In this document: in pieces, positions 39,914-52,500 of the stretch | Layout: the number at the start of each line of letters is the position of its first letter | How positions within the stretch are numbered: the stretch's first letter is position 1 | Source of the DNA: Immersiella caudata | Taxonomy: Eukaryota > Ascomycota > Sordariomycetes > Sordariales > Lasiosphaeriaceae | Reading direction: 5' to 3' | Assembly (NCBI GenBank): GCA_030512335.1 | Contig: JAULSU010000004.1 | Span: forward strand, 3,224,001-3,288,000 | DNA length: 64,000 bases | Position numbers and translations under genes: made by a program | Notes under the pieces: model-generated | Seen by the model: only the letters and a program-made list of their open reading frames with translations | Database searches by the model: none | Told to the model about the DNA's origin: nothing

Positions 39914-42900
39914 GAGACCCTCTTCGGAGTGGAGCTCAGGAAATTCTCCGAAGGGGGAACAGGGGTAATGGGAGCGTTGGTGAGGGTGGCGATGAGGAAA
40001 GCGGTGACTGTGATGCCCGTCAGATGAAAGCAAGAGCGAAATGGTTATTGTGTCTTGGTATGTCATCGAACTCTGAAAGTCGTGCCAGGAGGCATAGGGG
40101 AGCTGGGAAGAACAGAAGGCGGAGGCGAAGTTGATAGCATCAGCATGCTTGAAGAACGGAAGCAAACTTGTTGATTCGTTTATTACTCAATTTATTTAGT
40201 ATTCTCTCCGCCTTTGTTCTTTTGCTGCTGTCTGTTGTGTGTGTTTGCGTATGATCGTTGTGTATCCGAATTGAACATTCTGAGCCTGGCTCGTGTAGGG
40301 AAAGCTATGTCTGAGCCCCAAATACAAGAACCTGGAAGCCTGAATCTCAGCCTTACAACTCCGAGTCTCGGTGTGTCCTCGCCAATGCACCCATAGCCCG
40401 AGCCGCTCGCGATGAGCCGCTCTGACGGCACATGTCGTGCGAGGCTCAGCCCCAACAAACGGTTGCACAAAGGAGGAGAACGAGGGGCCGAAGCAGTCAG
40501 AGTAGTATTCCCATTTACAAACGACAACTTTTCTTATTGCGCAGAGAACTGTGCCGCGGAGATCAGCTAGAAAGCTTCACAAATATTTCATCCAACTCTT
40601 TGTTGGTGGTTGTCTTGATTAGAGATCAGGGGTCTAGACTGTAAGTTGGCGGCTTAGCAAGAACCCACCCACCAAGACCTGTCTTTCGCCACCCAGCATT
40701 GGTCTGGATTTGAGAGCTTGACCGAATGGGACTGGGCTTAAAGTTGGGTAGATGTGGTTTGTAGCTGTGCACTTCGGGCGAAAGTTGCAAATCCTTTCTG
40801 CACCTCCTTGAATATTGAGATGGGCGGATGAATGAGAAGGTTGCATTTGCAAAGTGAGACGGACTCGGGCCGAACCCGCTCTCCGCGGCGAAGATTCTCC
40901 GGGTGCCCTGTGGACGGCTCTCCTGTAACAGCATCACAATGAAGCCCACTCAAGAATTCGCCAGGTAGGCGCCCATAGCAGACATCGTCAACAGACCATG
41001 TGACCGTCTAAACTTTTCCGATTCCAGCCTTTTGTGTGGCCAAACATGCACCGATGCGTATGCACTCTTGCCTATTTCGTCCACCCGTGGAGAACCCAAT
41101 GCCCAAAGACAGTTGCAGCTCACTCCCGAAGGAGCAGGCCTACGGTCCAAAAAGGTGGGCTAGAACCGCGCGGATTGGAAGTTTGAGGAAATCCCTGCAT
41201 CACTTGCGTGTTTTTTGCCCGTCTTTACTTGCTTTTTTTTTTCGCCTCCTTGCTCTGCATTGCCTGGGCTTGGGGCAAGGGGGCGAGCACGGCGGGCAGC
41301 TGCGGGCTTGTGCTGCGTGCGAGGCCGGCCTGCTGCCTGCAGTGTCGCCCGTCCGTTTCCCGACCGCGTCTATGGCTTCCGCGCTAGCGCCGTGGGAATT
41401 CTCCGGATCCCGCCGGACAGGTATGGGTCTTGAGAGCGGACGTCAGGCCATCAGTCGTGCCAGCGGAGGCAGATCGACGTGGGTACCGCCTTGATTTCTT
41501 GTGTTCTGTTTTTGTCATTGCTCTTATTCAAACCGCCGGCGTCAGATGTTGCGGCTGCACCAGTCTCTGCCCGCTGATCGCGTTGATATCTTCCCGTGAG
41601 TCCAACACATTGGGGGCTCATTGGGGCACCTCCCTTCAGAATCGCAGCTGTCATCCTCAGTTACTCGAATACGTTGTGTCACACCATTCCCGGTATCATC
41701 ACCAAGGGGCGATCGTCTAACTCGTCATGAGGCTAATACGTTGATCACCCGGCTATCACTTCGCCGCCAGGGGATCCTTTGCGGATGCAGATGTTCGAGG
41801 TCGACTTGACATTGCCCGCGGAAGCATTCCCTTGAAAGCGGCATTGGAAGACGGCGGATGATCCGGCATCCATGTACTCGCTAGACCTCTTGAACTTCTC
41901 AAGCTCCGCTCCGCCATGTGGATACGGCCTGCACATCAAGCACCTATCATGCCCCCCACGATGGGCGCCGTTGCTGCTGCAGGGATCAACTGTCTCCAAG
42001 AGAACGGTGTCCAGACTCCAGACAGATGCTCAACCACCAGAGAGGCTGGCGGCAGGCTGAAAAGGACGTGGCAGGCAATTACCCCTCTCATCGACACGAT
42101 TTGCACGATATAAAGCCAATAGGGTTGGTAGCGCATTCGCTCGGCCATTAAACTCCACCTCCAAATCCAATGAGAGAAGTCGCGCAACGCACCAGGTCGT
42201 TTCTCATCCGATACTGCGTCCCAACCTCGTTCGTCTCGGCCGCCCGCTAGAAATACCCGAGGGGCAGGTCGGAACTGAGAAGGAACAGCAGACTCTGAAT
42301 CGGTTCTGCCGGCAACAAGGGGAGCAGGCAAGAGACATGCTCGATCTCATGCAGATGCCACGCATCAGACCTGAAGGGATCAGCATTCACTCAAAGCTAG
42401 GCCCGCGAGGATGACTTCGTCCTACAAATGGCACCTTGCCAGCTGGTGACACCTCACCACATCCCGCAGAAGCATCGAGGCCGTACGATAAGAAGAAGCT
42501 ATCAGTATACTGCCCGAAGACAATAAAGCCACTTAAGCGCGCTCACTGGAGCGCATTGCCGACTGGGACGTCACATCCAATCGGCCACCACCCTCCCCGC
42601 GCTTCACGGAGGGCATCTTGCCCGTGGAACCCATTTCAACGCGGTGATAGCGAGGTCAGGACGAAGGTGTGAAAGCATGTGCTGTACTTGCGGTCATGTG
42701 TCCAGTATTAGGCCAATCCAAAATGCCGAAGAGGTAAATCGCGTGGGAGAAAGGGGTGGTGAGCTTCGCAGGAAAGGAGATAACAACACAGCTTGCCGAA
42801 CTGCCAGACCGGGATGTCGAACCGCTCTTGCAGAGCCACAGCCGCCGATGAGACTTTGAGGTCGATGGTAGACACCCAAAACACTGTGCCGTAGTCGCCG

Positions 42901-45900
42901 TGGTGAGCCCCCCTGCAACCGATAGGTTGCTATGAGTGGTATCGTTTCCCGTACTGGTATGCACTTGCAGTAGGTGGGATGTCCTGGATTACCCGAAGCA
43001 GCAAACCCGGTTGACTTCGATTGTTCGATTGGCTAAGAGGGGAATTGCCTCACCAGCTGCAGCGCAGCAAACGGGGAGTCATTGAGGCCTTCATTCCCCG
43101 TGATTGTTCCCATCCCCGGTTGGCTGCATGTGGCGTGCACGCGGCGACTGGTAACTTAAATCGCTGCTCTCTGGCGTGGGACCAGGGAACCTCTGGTGGG
43201 CATCTTCCGATGGTCGCGATATCTTGATGGAGCCCGTTGCGCTTGTCACCTGAGATATTGCATAGAGGGAAGGTCAATGGGGCCCTGAAACTGCCATTAT
43301 TGGTCGTGATGACAGATGAACAACGAAGTTCAGACGGCTACCCGCTCTCGCATTTTAGGGTGGCATCGCTGATGAGGTGTAGGGGGGCAGTTGCCATTTT
43401 TCCAACCGACATGCGGCACGCTCCGAGCAATTCGAAGGTAAGGTTGACTCGGCTTACGAGACGTTGTTAACACGAAGCTCTTCGACCCGTCAATTCATGT
43501 CAATTGCCCCCCTGAATGGCGGCCTGAGGTAGCTCGACTTCTGCTCCCCGGAAGACGGCGCGGGCCTTCCGAAGAGACCGATGGGTTGCTAGGGGGCCGA
43601 GTGAGACATTTGGTGACGCCCAGCACCAGATTGGATCTGGTTGCCTTTCTTTGCCCCAGATTCGAGACGCAGATGGGGGAGGGGGGCTGTTCGCCAGCGA
43701 TATCGGGATGTACTCCCACCAGTAAAGTTAGTTGTTCTCAGGCAGAATTGGCAGCTAGCCATTGAAAACGCAGCAAATACGTCGCTGGCGAATCGAACCG
43801 CGGTTTCCCACGTGCTTGGGAGAGCCCAGTGTGGTCGAGGTTTTGAGGCCCGACAAGCAGCGAATAAGAGCGTGACACACCTCAGCGTTGTATGATCCGA
43901 CACGGGGCAGGCTTGCATCAACGGCGAACACTCGGCTCCCCATCAACGGCGAGGGGCTCGCTTGCGTCAAAATACAAACGGCCCTTGTGCTTCATGGGCT
44001 TCGTGCGCAGTGCCAACTGGGTTGATGGGGGCGAACCTGGCCAGTTTAGGTGTGGGAGACGAACTTTGTCCCCAGACTGACGCCTGCAAAACTTGAGATC
44101 TGACGTGCTGAAACTCTGTGTAAGGACATTGGAGCACCGAGGCCTGAGTAAGCGGCACTGCTCGGGGACTAGGTGGACGGGCGGTGCGATGGACTCAGCT
44201 CTGGCAGACAGGTGATGTGGTGGTGGCTGGAGTGGCTTGACGATGCGCTGGTGAAGTGCTCATCGAGTTAGGTCTTCTCGATGCATTTCGACATGTGTCG
44301 CCAGGTCAAGTGCGTTCCCCACGATTTGGTCGGAACCAATGGTCTATTGGGAAAGCGAGCAGCCTCGGTTTTCGATGCTTGGCTAGGAAGCCGGATCCAA
44401 ATCTGCCTGGGGGTGCAGTTGGGCATCTTTCAGGCGTTTCCATATCGCTGGGAGGAGTGCCACGTACGACCATCAGGTCTCCGGCCGCTAACTAATGCCC
44501 TGCATTCTGTTGGAATATGGGGCCAGAGCTGTCTGGGAATAGCAACCTCTGCTCACTGGCCACGCTTCTGGCCGGGAAGGAGAGCCGTGCACAGCTTTGA
44601 GATTGAGGAAAATAGTTACGGCGGCAGGTCCGGCAATTGCTGCCGCTCTCCGTCGTTACTGTCGAGCGAAGCTGGAAGAATTTCGGCAGAAGTGCGTTTG
44701 CGTCACAACCTAGAGCGAAGACGCGCGTGAATGCTGGCAATGATTGAACCGAGTCATCGTCGTCGTCATAACGGGCGGCAGGGAGACAGAAGAAGCAGCA
44801 GACGGAGACTTGAGCAAGCTTGAGACCGCCGCACAGTTTGCCCAACCCGGGTGGACCAGAGGTCTCAATCCGTCGCGCGCCGCGGCGTCATACTGCATCA
44901 AAACGCTTCGTCTCGCCGTAGCGGCTGCAAAAAGCATCAGACGGTGCCGTACTGTTCCCATGCGACCGTTCCATATGTCTGATCTTGTCCTTTGCTGGGG
45001 CAAACCAGAATCCGGTCCGTCTGAAGCACCACATTCCGTCTTGGGGAACAGCGACACAGAATGTGGAAGGAGTCGAGAAGAATTTTTTTTCACCTGGACG
45101 ATTCAGATGGAATCGCGGACGCCGAGGGTGTGAAGCGTCATGGACGTCAGCGGCTTCTGGCGGGCTCCGAGGCAAGTTCTAGCGCTGTTGCAACAGCCCA
45201 CCACCACCAAAAGAGTGAGAAGAGTGGGATGTTGGGGTGCTCCAGTGGGCTCACCCGCCATGAATTCCGCGGTCGCGGGTGCCAGCGGAAATGCTGCCCA
45301 CAGCCCCCACGCGGTTTTGTTGCCGCGGCATGGAGGATGGTGACTTTTTGAAAATTTTTGAGCGTTTTGTCTTTCCTGATCGGTCGAGGCTGTGCGAAAC
45401 AGCGAGGTCGTCAACCAGTCGAAGCGAGGCGTTATTCTTCCAGCCAGTCGTGACTGCCGTCTCGACACTTGGAGGGTCCGACACCACCAGTCAGAGCGCC
45501 CCTAAAAGGACGAGGAAAAACTGCACCGAGGCGTTCGAGGTGGGCCTGAGGTTTTGGAATGCTGACCAGTCACCAGTCGTCTTGATCGGCGCCCCACCCT
45601 CTCCTAAAGCGCAGGGCGGGTCTGGTGGCTGCGGGAGTGTGTGGCCTTGGCGGAAGGTGTGTCCAGGATCACAGCAGTCGACGCCGAATCCGATGGCGCG
45701 GGGTTCTATACTTGTGACTTCGATACGTACATGGATGCACTGCCATGGAGGTACTTCGTACCCTTCTTCGCCATCTTCCTCCACGTTACACGGCCTAACA
45801 CACAGGATACCCAGTCCCAAGTGGGATCCATATATCGCATGCTTTCCTGGCTTGCGCCGAAGCTGCCAGCTCCATCTCGTCCACTTGGCTCTCGCCTTGC

Positions 45901-46470
45901 ATATGCTTCCTGACCTGTCAGTCAGTTAGACATCAACCTTACTTTGCAGACTGAAGACAGCAGCAGCACACAGAAGCGCAGAACGCACGCTCAACGCACA
46001 ACCGTTCGGTCGGACTCCCAACCTCCCACTTCATCCCACCTGTTCACCCAAACCCTGGCACGTCGCTGTCGTCGAAACGCACAACGCCAGCAAGCTAGCT
46101 CCCGCGTTTAATGCCCGACCCAACCTGACCGTGTGTGTCCATCGCCATCCCTGATCCCTGTCTGGCCTCGAGACCGTAGCCGGCACCTGTTCTGCAGTTC
46201 TGCACATTGGCAGCCCCAGCGGCCATCAGCCAGCGCTGTCATCGTCCCGAGCTCCCAGTCGCCAATCCGTGGACGCAACCCAGTGTCAAGTGCCACCCAA
46301 CCCGCCGTTGCGACGACCCTCCTACTCCGTGCCATCCCGGGCCGTCGCTATAAGAGAATCCAGCATCCCCCGTCCGGCCTCGATCGGGCCCCCCTCCACA
46401 CACACCAAAGCTCAGACCAAACTCCCTCCTCCTCCTACCTTTCAAGACTACCCGGTCTTTCCAGCCCACC
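39914..46470. other. 6.5-kb region without a supportable gene
   Basis: Both strands hold only short, unrelated frames (the longest about 216 codons) with no domain I recognise. I found no splice chain giving a conserved protein, no tRNA and no transposase. Base composition is not AT-rich, so it does not look like RIP-mutated repeats. It could be a long regulatory region and 5' leader of the gene at 46471, non-coding RNA loci, or very degraded sequence. The last about 500 bp before 46471 is C-rich and short of G, typical of a fungal 5' leader. Confidence 0.45.
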
Positions 46471-47976
46471 ATGCCTCGCTCTCCGAGAAGACAGCCGTCA
46501 AGTCAAACCTCCTCGAGTCGAGACTCCCGCAGCGAGAGGAGTAACGACTCTACTTTTTCACATTCGACCGCCCCTACCTCCATCTACACATCAACAAACC
46601 CCTCAGAGCTTAAAGAGTCCGGGTCGGAGACCAGCAGCCAAGCCTACGCCGAATCCTCCAAATATCAGCGCGCCTACGCCTACCACGATGATGCCGATCT
46701 CGACTCCTCGCTTTACCCACGTTCATCCGTTGAATCATGCGCCTCGACGACAGTGTCGGACCACGATCTTGACGCTATGGACGTCGATGAGAGCCCAATG
46801 GATGACGAGTCGCATTGCATCCCTCCGCTGCCGGTATACCGCCGGGAGATCATCGAGTCGAACGTTCGCGCATCCTCGCCACAGGATTTCGCCAAGTTCT
46901 TCCCTTCGCTGAACCGCTTCACGATCCGACACGACGAGTTCACCCCTGACGGTAACATGAACTTGCGAATTGACACGGTCTTGACGGGAAGGAGAAGGAC
47001 GGCGATCCAACTCTTCCATTTGCGCATGTACGACTTGGCGAAGCGCGAGTTCTCCATGCGCCGCTACTGCCGGGACTCTGGGCGCGAAGTGTGCAACTCG
47101 AAGCGAAAGTACACCGAGCCTTCGGCAGCAAAGCCCAAGAGCAGTGATGACGAGCGCCCGACGTTGAAGCGGTCTATGTCGTCCGCCATCAAGACGCTGA
47201 GCGGACGCCCGATTTTGCGCCGCGCGAAGTCAACCGCCGCTGCCCGCCCCAACACAGGATACTCGACTAGCGACGGTGACGACGAGTTGTTTAACGACCG
47301 GAGCAATCTATCGGCTCTCTCGCTGGACACCCGTGGTGGCAAGTCCAAGGTCCAGAGGCCGCTGCCGACCAACACCATCAAACTCGAGTTCAGCAACTAC
47401 GCACGCGTCGACATCCATCGTCGGGGTGGCAAGAATAACAAGCGCTACGAGTTTGAGTGGTGGGGCCACCGCTACAACTGGAAGCGGTCCGTCGACAAGC
47501 AGTTGGGCCTCGTGTCGTTCCACCTCATCCGAGACGGGAATACCAGCGCGCCGGTCGCGCACATCACCCCTGAGACGAGGTCCCCCAGCCAGGTCCTCGC
47601 CGACGAGAGCGCCGGCGGATGGGTGCCGCCCTGCTTCATGTGGATCGCCGATGAGTCTATCGTGGACGCAGTCACCGATGTTGCTGAGTAAGTCCCACCC
47701 CTAGTTTGCCTCAAAGACACACACAGATTCTAACCTACTCCTAGCGTGATCATGGCCACAGGCCTCATGGCACTTGTCGACGACTGTATCAAGGAGCGGT
47801 GGCAGACCAAGAAGGTCCATCGGATCCCTGTACCCCTGACCCACAAGACGGTCAACCTCGGATCCGTTGCTCCCCGCAGCTTCATGCAGCACGTCTTTGG
47901 CCGGCGATACTCGAACGACTACCACTCGAACCCACCTAGCCCACTGCGGTTTGCGAGTCCGATAGCAGCCTATTAG
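46471..47976 (+). CDS. Conserved-looking fungal protein of unknown function
   Basis: Two exons (46471-47687, 47745-47976, 57-bp intron with GTAAGT and a CTAAC branch point) encode 482 aa. The first 130 residues are Ser/Thr-rich and acidic (DLDAMDVDESPMDDES). Then comes a folded-looking region: FFPSLNRFTIRHDEFTPDGN, MNLRIDTVLTGRRRTAIQLF, HLRMYDLAKREFSMRRYCRD. A basic linker follows (KRSMSSAIKTLSGRPILRRA), then a second block with IKLEFSNYARVDIHRR, YEFEWWGHRYNWKR and GLVSFHLIRDG. The splice yields VTDVADVIMATGLMALVDDC. The strand-rich blocks with EFEWWGHRY recall tubby/LURP-like barrels, but that is only an impression. It ends with a serine/proline tail. A 6.5-kb gene-free region lies upstream, suggesting complex regulation. 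Confidence 0.75.
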
Positions 47977-49557
47977 CGTTGTTGGTTTGCATCATCCCCA
48001 GCACGACAGAAAGTCCTGACAATCAGGACAAGATCAAGAACACAGACTTGTCACGGGTGGCAACACATGTTGCTGCCTGACGAGTCTAACCAATACGTTA
48101 CAAACCCAATCATGGCCTTGCAGTGCCAGGTTGGCGCCTGGTAGCGAGACTCTCTCTCGCTCTTCTTTTACTGCACAGTTTCGATTCTTCCTTGTTTCGC
48201 GTCCAAGATGACGCATTACTACCTCCTATTGCCCACCTTCCTTTCTACAAAAGTTCTCAGTATATCACTTTTACAGTTTTTTTTCCCTCAAATACCTCCT
48301 CACAGGGGCACGGCGTTGTGGTCGATCTTTTAACACCAAAAATTTCAGGGGGTTAGCATCAGGATACAAACATATTTGGGCATTGGGTGCATTGGCTCGG
48401 CTGCATAGGAACGGGGACGACGGAGTTTCCGCCTTGGTTTTTGTCCTCTGAAGTTCCACTCTTTTTCCAACTCTTTTGGCTTATACAGGCGTTCCTCTCA
48501 GGTGGTGTATTACGGATGGTCGCGGCGGTATCGGGTGGGAGGGAATGATGTTTGGTGCTGCAGCATTTTGCATTTACTGGGTGGCAAACTGGGATGATGG
48601 ATGAAACTACGGGTCGAGACGAACTCTATTGTTGTACATGATGGTACATCTGCATATACCTATTTAATTAGCCTCCGCGCGTGAAGCGCGGCTCACCAGC
48701 TTCTCGGAGCTGCCTCCAACGAACAAGCTCTTTTGTCAGACAAAATTTATCCCTGAAATACCCCCAAATATGTGCATAAAATGACCCGAATCCCATCGCC
48801 ACCGTCTGAGTTAGTGGCTGATCGTCGCGAATCTCAACCAGCGACGTCGAGCGACGCTCCCTCGTGACCGTATAGCCTTCACCTTCTGCGTCTTCTGTCA
48901 CACCGAGCCTGTGCGTCACGGAGCTGAACCACGCTGCACAGTACGGCGATACCAGATGTTGTGCCCGCTTCCTGTTCCTTGGGTGAGCGTGTGACTGGAC
49001 CTCAGGAACCCGTCATGACATGTTCAAATGCTCCTGGCTTCAGACGGATTTCGGGTTGTTTGGTGACACCTTCACTTGAAGACCTCATATCGTACAAGGA
49101 TCCGATGTTCGGAAGGAAGAAAGCGCGAGAAAAGAAGAAAAACTTGGTTTGCCCAAGACATGAAGAGAAGACAAGGCTTGCGTGTGTAGTGGTAAGAGCC
49201 GTCTGCTGACCTCTCATTATCTGGGAGACCATTTTCTTGCAATGATGTTATTCCGCTCGAGTCTGTATGAGGCCACAGCGTCAACACCGGGCATGTTGTT
49301 AAACGCGGGTTTATCGGCTGCTGAGAACCAACAGCTTCAGTTGTCGATGTGAATGTAGAAGAAAACACTGAAGGATTGTAAAAAATTATGGTTCATTGAC
49401 AGACATGATATTTGGCCGGCGCCTGTCTGCACCAGGCGGGCCGTATACACATAAATGATTACTATGATAATGCAGACAACCTCAAACTCCGTTCTGTAAA
49501 CCGAATCTAGCATGCGAATCCCTTCAATGACTTCCTTTTTTCCCAGTGAGGCCCCAA
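47977..49557. other. Intergenic between the unknown gene and fas1 3' end
   Basis: About 1.6 kb between converging stops. A small GC palindrome (CCGCGCGTGAAGCGCGG, near 48675-48691) is present. No gene supported. Confidence 0.45.
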
Positions 49558-52500
49558 TCAAGCCTCAACTCCAGTGACCCCGTTTTGCCCCTCCTGAACA
49601 CTGCTCACCCCGCTCGAGATGGTAGAGAGCAGGGCGGCATTGTCGTCCTGGTATTTATCCCAGTTCTGCAGAACGTGGCCGATCTTAGGCGAGCTAGTCA
49701 ACCGGTACACGTCCTCGAAATACTCCTTGGTGATCGCAAATGGCCGCGCCGTCACGTTGGGAATGTACTTGCCAACAAGCTTGGCGGGATCGATCGTGGT
49801 CTTGTTGATCTTCTTGAGCAAGAAGCTTCTGAATGGCTTGACACCAGAACGCAGGAAAGTGGAGTGGAAAGGTACGTCGATACCCCGGAGCGGGATTGTC
49901 GCGAAGCCGCGCTGCAGCTCGAGCGGCGTGGGCTTGGCTGCGGTCTCCTTGGCTGCCGACTCGATGATCTTCAGAAGCTCCTCCTTAACAGTCTCTGGCG
50001 AATACTCCTTCAGCATCTGAGGGATGTCGATCTTCATCGCCTTCAGGTAGTTCGTAACACCTGTAAGGGTGTCGAGAGCGCGGAGATCGCCGGCACATAC
50101 GTACTGCATGTTCGCGATATTGAAGTTGACGATCTCGAGCAACCAGCCGGTGGTCTCAGCGATGCGGCTGACCACAAACCGCAGCGCCTCCTCGTTGAAG
50201 GTCTTGCTGATACGGCTGGGGTTAACAGCGCACATGCTGTAGTTGGAGCGACCGCTGGCGTCACGCTCTACAGCGACCTGCATTGTCAGACCACGGTAGA
50301 AAACGACCGAGACCAACGATTCGATCGGCATGACATCGGCCAGAGCAGCCAGAGCGGAATATTCGCCAAGCGAGTGGCCGGCGAAGGTACTGTCTCCAGC
50401 CACCAAACCCTTGGTCTTCATGTCTTCAAAGCTAGCCTTCTCCATGAGGGTGAGAGCCGGCTGTGTGAACTGCGTCGCCGAAAGAAGACCAGTTGGGGAT
50501 CGGTAGGTGTAAGATGTGGTCTTCTCGTCGATGTCCTTGAAGATGCGCTCCGACTTGATGGTTCCGTCGGCAGCCACAGTCTCGAAGATCATGGACATAT
50601 AATTTTGTCGGATGGCCTTGCCACGGGGTCCTCCGAAGTGGATGGTAAGCTCCTTCGGGTTGTTCTTGACGATGTTGGTGATGGCAAAGCCTACGGAAGT
50701 TAGCATAATTCGAAGAATAATCGAGTGGTGAACATACCGTAGGTGTCCATGAGATACTTGTCTGCGCGGTCCCAAACGTCCTTGGCCACAGGGCTGCTGG
50801 CATACAAGTCCATGCCCATGCCCTGCTCCTGAGAACCCTGACCGGTAAACACGTAGGCCGTCACAGGCTGCTCAATCTCGGCCTCACCGAGGAGCACCTT
50901 CTCCTCTGTCTCCTTGTTGCTGGCCTCGACCTTGATGATCTTACGACCAGCGACCATACCAACGTGCTGCAACTTGACATGGATGTCATCGTTGGGCAGG
51001 ACCATGCCTGTGAGGGAGGCGTGGAAGCTGCGGACACGTCCGATGTTGTTCTCAGCCGCCCAAGTCTCAACCAAGCTGCGCACAGACGCGCTGGAGTACA
51101 TGCCGTGGGTGATAGTACCGGGCAGGTTGGCGTAAGCGGAGAAGACGCGGGAAACGTGAATAGGGTTGTAGTCGCCTGAGACGCGTGCGTATGTTTCATT
51201 GGAAGCCGGCGCCCTCAGCTGGAGAGGAGTCTTTCCGTGGAGAGGAATGGGGTTCTCGAAGTTGACGGGCTGCTCGATTGAGGAGCCGTGGCGCTGGAGA
51301 TAGTCAATCACGGGGTTGCCGTGCGACTCGCCGGCCTCATAATCAACCGTGGCGACTTGGATAATCTCCTTGGTGGGAAGCTCGAGAAGGACCTGGCCTC
51401 GCGTCTCGACATGGCTGAAGATGTTGCTGTTCTTGAAGCGCACTAGACTCTGCAGCCTGAAGGTGAGGGTCTGATCGAGGAGCTCAATGTCGGGGTTCGT
51501 CTCGTCAAGAACAAACCACTGCTTGGAGCGCAGAACAGCGACATCCTTGGTGGAGGCGAGGTGGACTTGCATCGGCGTCTCGATCTTGCGCTGGAAGGTG
51601 TTCTCAAAGTCCGTGTACGCGCCACGGTAAAGGAACTGAGAAGTGACCTCCATGACGGCCTCACCATCACGAGTGATAGTGCCGCACACCTCAACCATCT
51701 TGCCCGAGTCTTGGTTGATGACTGCGTTGATCTGAGCGGTGGTTGAGACGACATCACCCTTCTTCAGAGGCTCAGCGCCAGGCATCATGCGGAACTGGTT
51801 GGAGAGATGGACCAGTTTGAGGAGGTCGCCGTCGATGGTACGAGGGAAGATGGGCTTCGTGATGGCCTTCCAGCCGACAACGATAGCAAAATCCATGGGA
51901 GCATACATGATCTTCTCGGGCCGGTCAACAAAGGCCTCGCCAGTGTTGCCGACGGCGTGGACGAACTCATTGATCGCCTCGCTCGTAATCGTATTGCTGC
52001 CACCATCGAACTTCCCGGTGACAGGGGCATCGAGATCGAGCTTGTCATCCCCAAACCATGCGCGCCAGTAGAACTCTTTGATGTGGTCATTGCGGCCATC
52101 CATGATTTCGTGAATGGGCGCATACCCAGCCTCAGGGCGGTAGACGAAGCGCAGAGGAAGAGCAATAGGCTTGCCAAGCGCAGTCGTGTCCTTGATCAGC
52201 TCGACAACAATCTCGTTCTTGCCAGCCAGCTTGACCTCAATCACAGGAACATAGCGGTTGTGACGAGGCTGCTCCTTCACCACAATAACAGTCCTGGTGG
52301 GATCATTGGGATTGCGGATCTCGACGAACAGACCACGAGTGGGAGCAAAGATGCGCTTCATGGGGTTGGTCTGGTACTTTTGCCCCTGAACAACGGCCTC
52401 GGACTGGAGGAGGGCGTAGCGCCAGTTCCTGTTGGAGCCAGCCAGAAGAGAGAGCCAGGAGTCAAGATCGGGAAGCTGAGCGGAAGGCGAAGAGGAGAGG

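Noticed and set aside
45279..45929. 216-codon ORF in the gene-free block
   Set aside because: No family resemblance and no conserved-looking blocks; the longest chance frame in a 6.5-kb region.
48675..48691. Rho-independent-like GC hairpin
   Set aside because: This is a eukaryotic nuclear sequence; a short GC palindrome downstream of a gene has no terminator meaning here.
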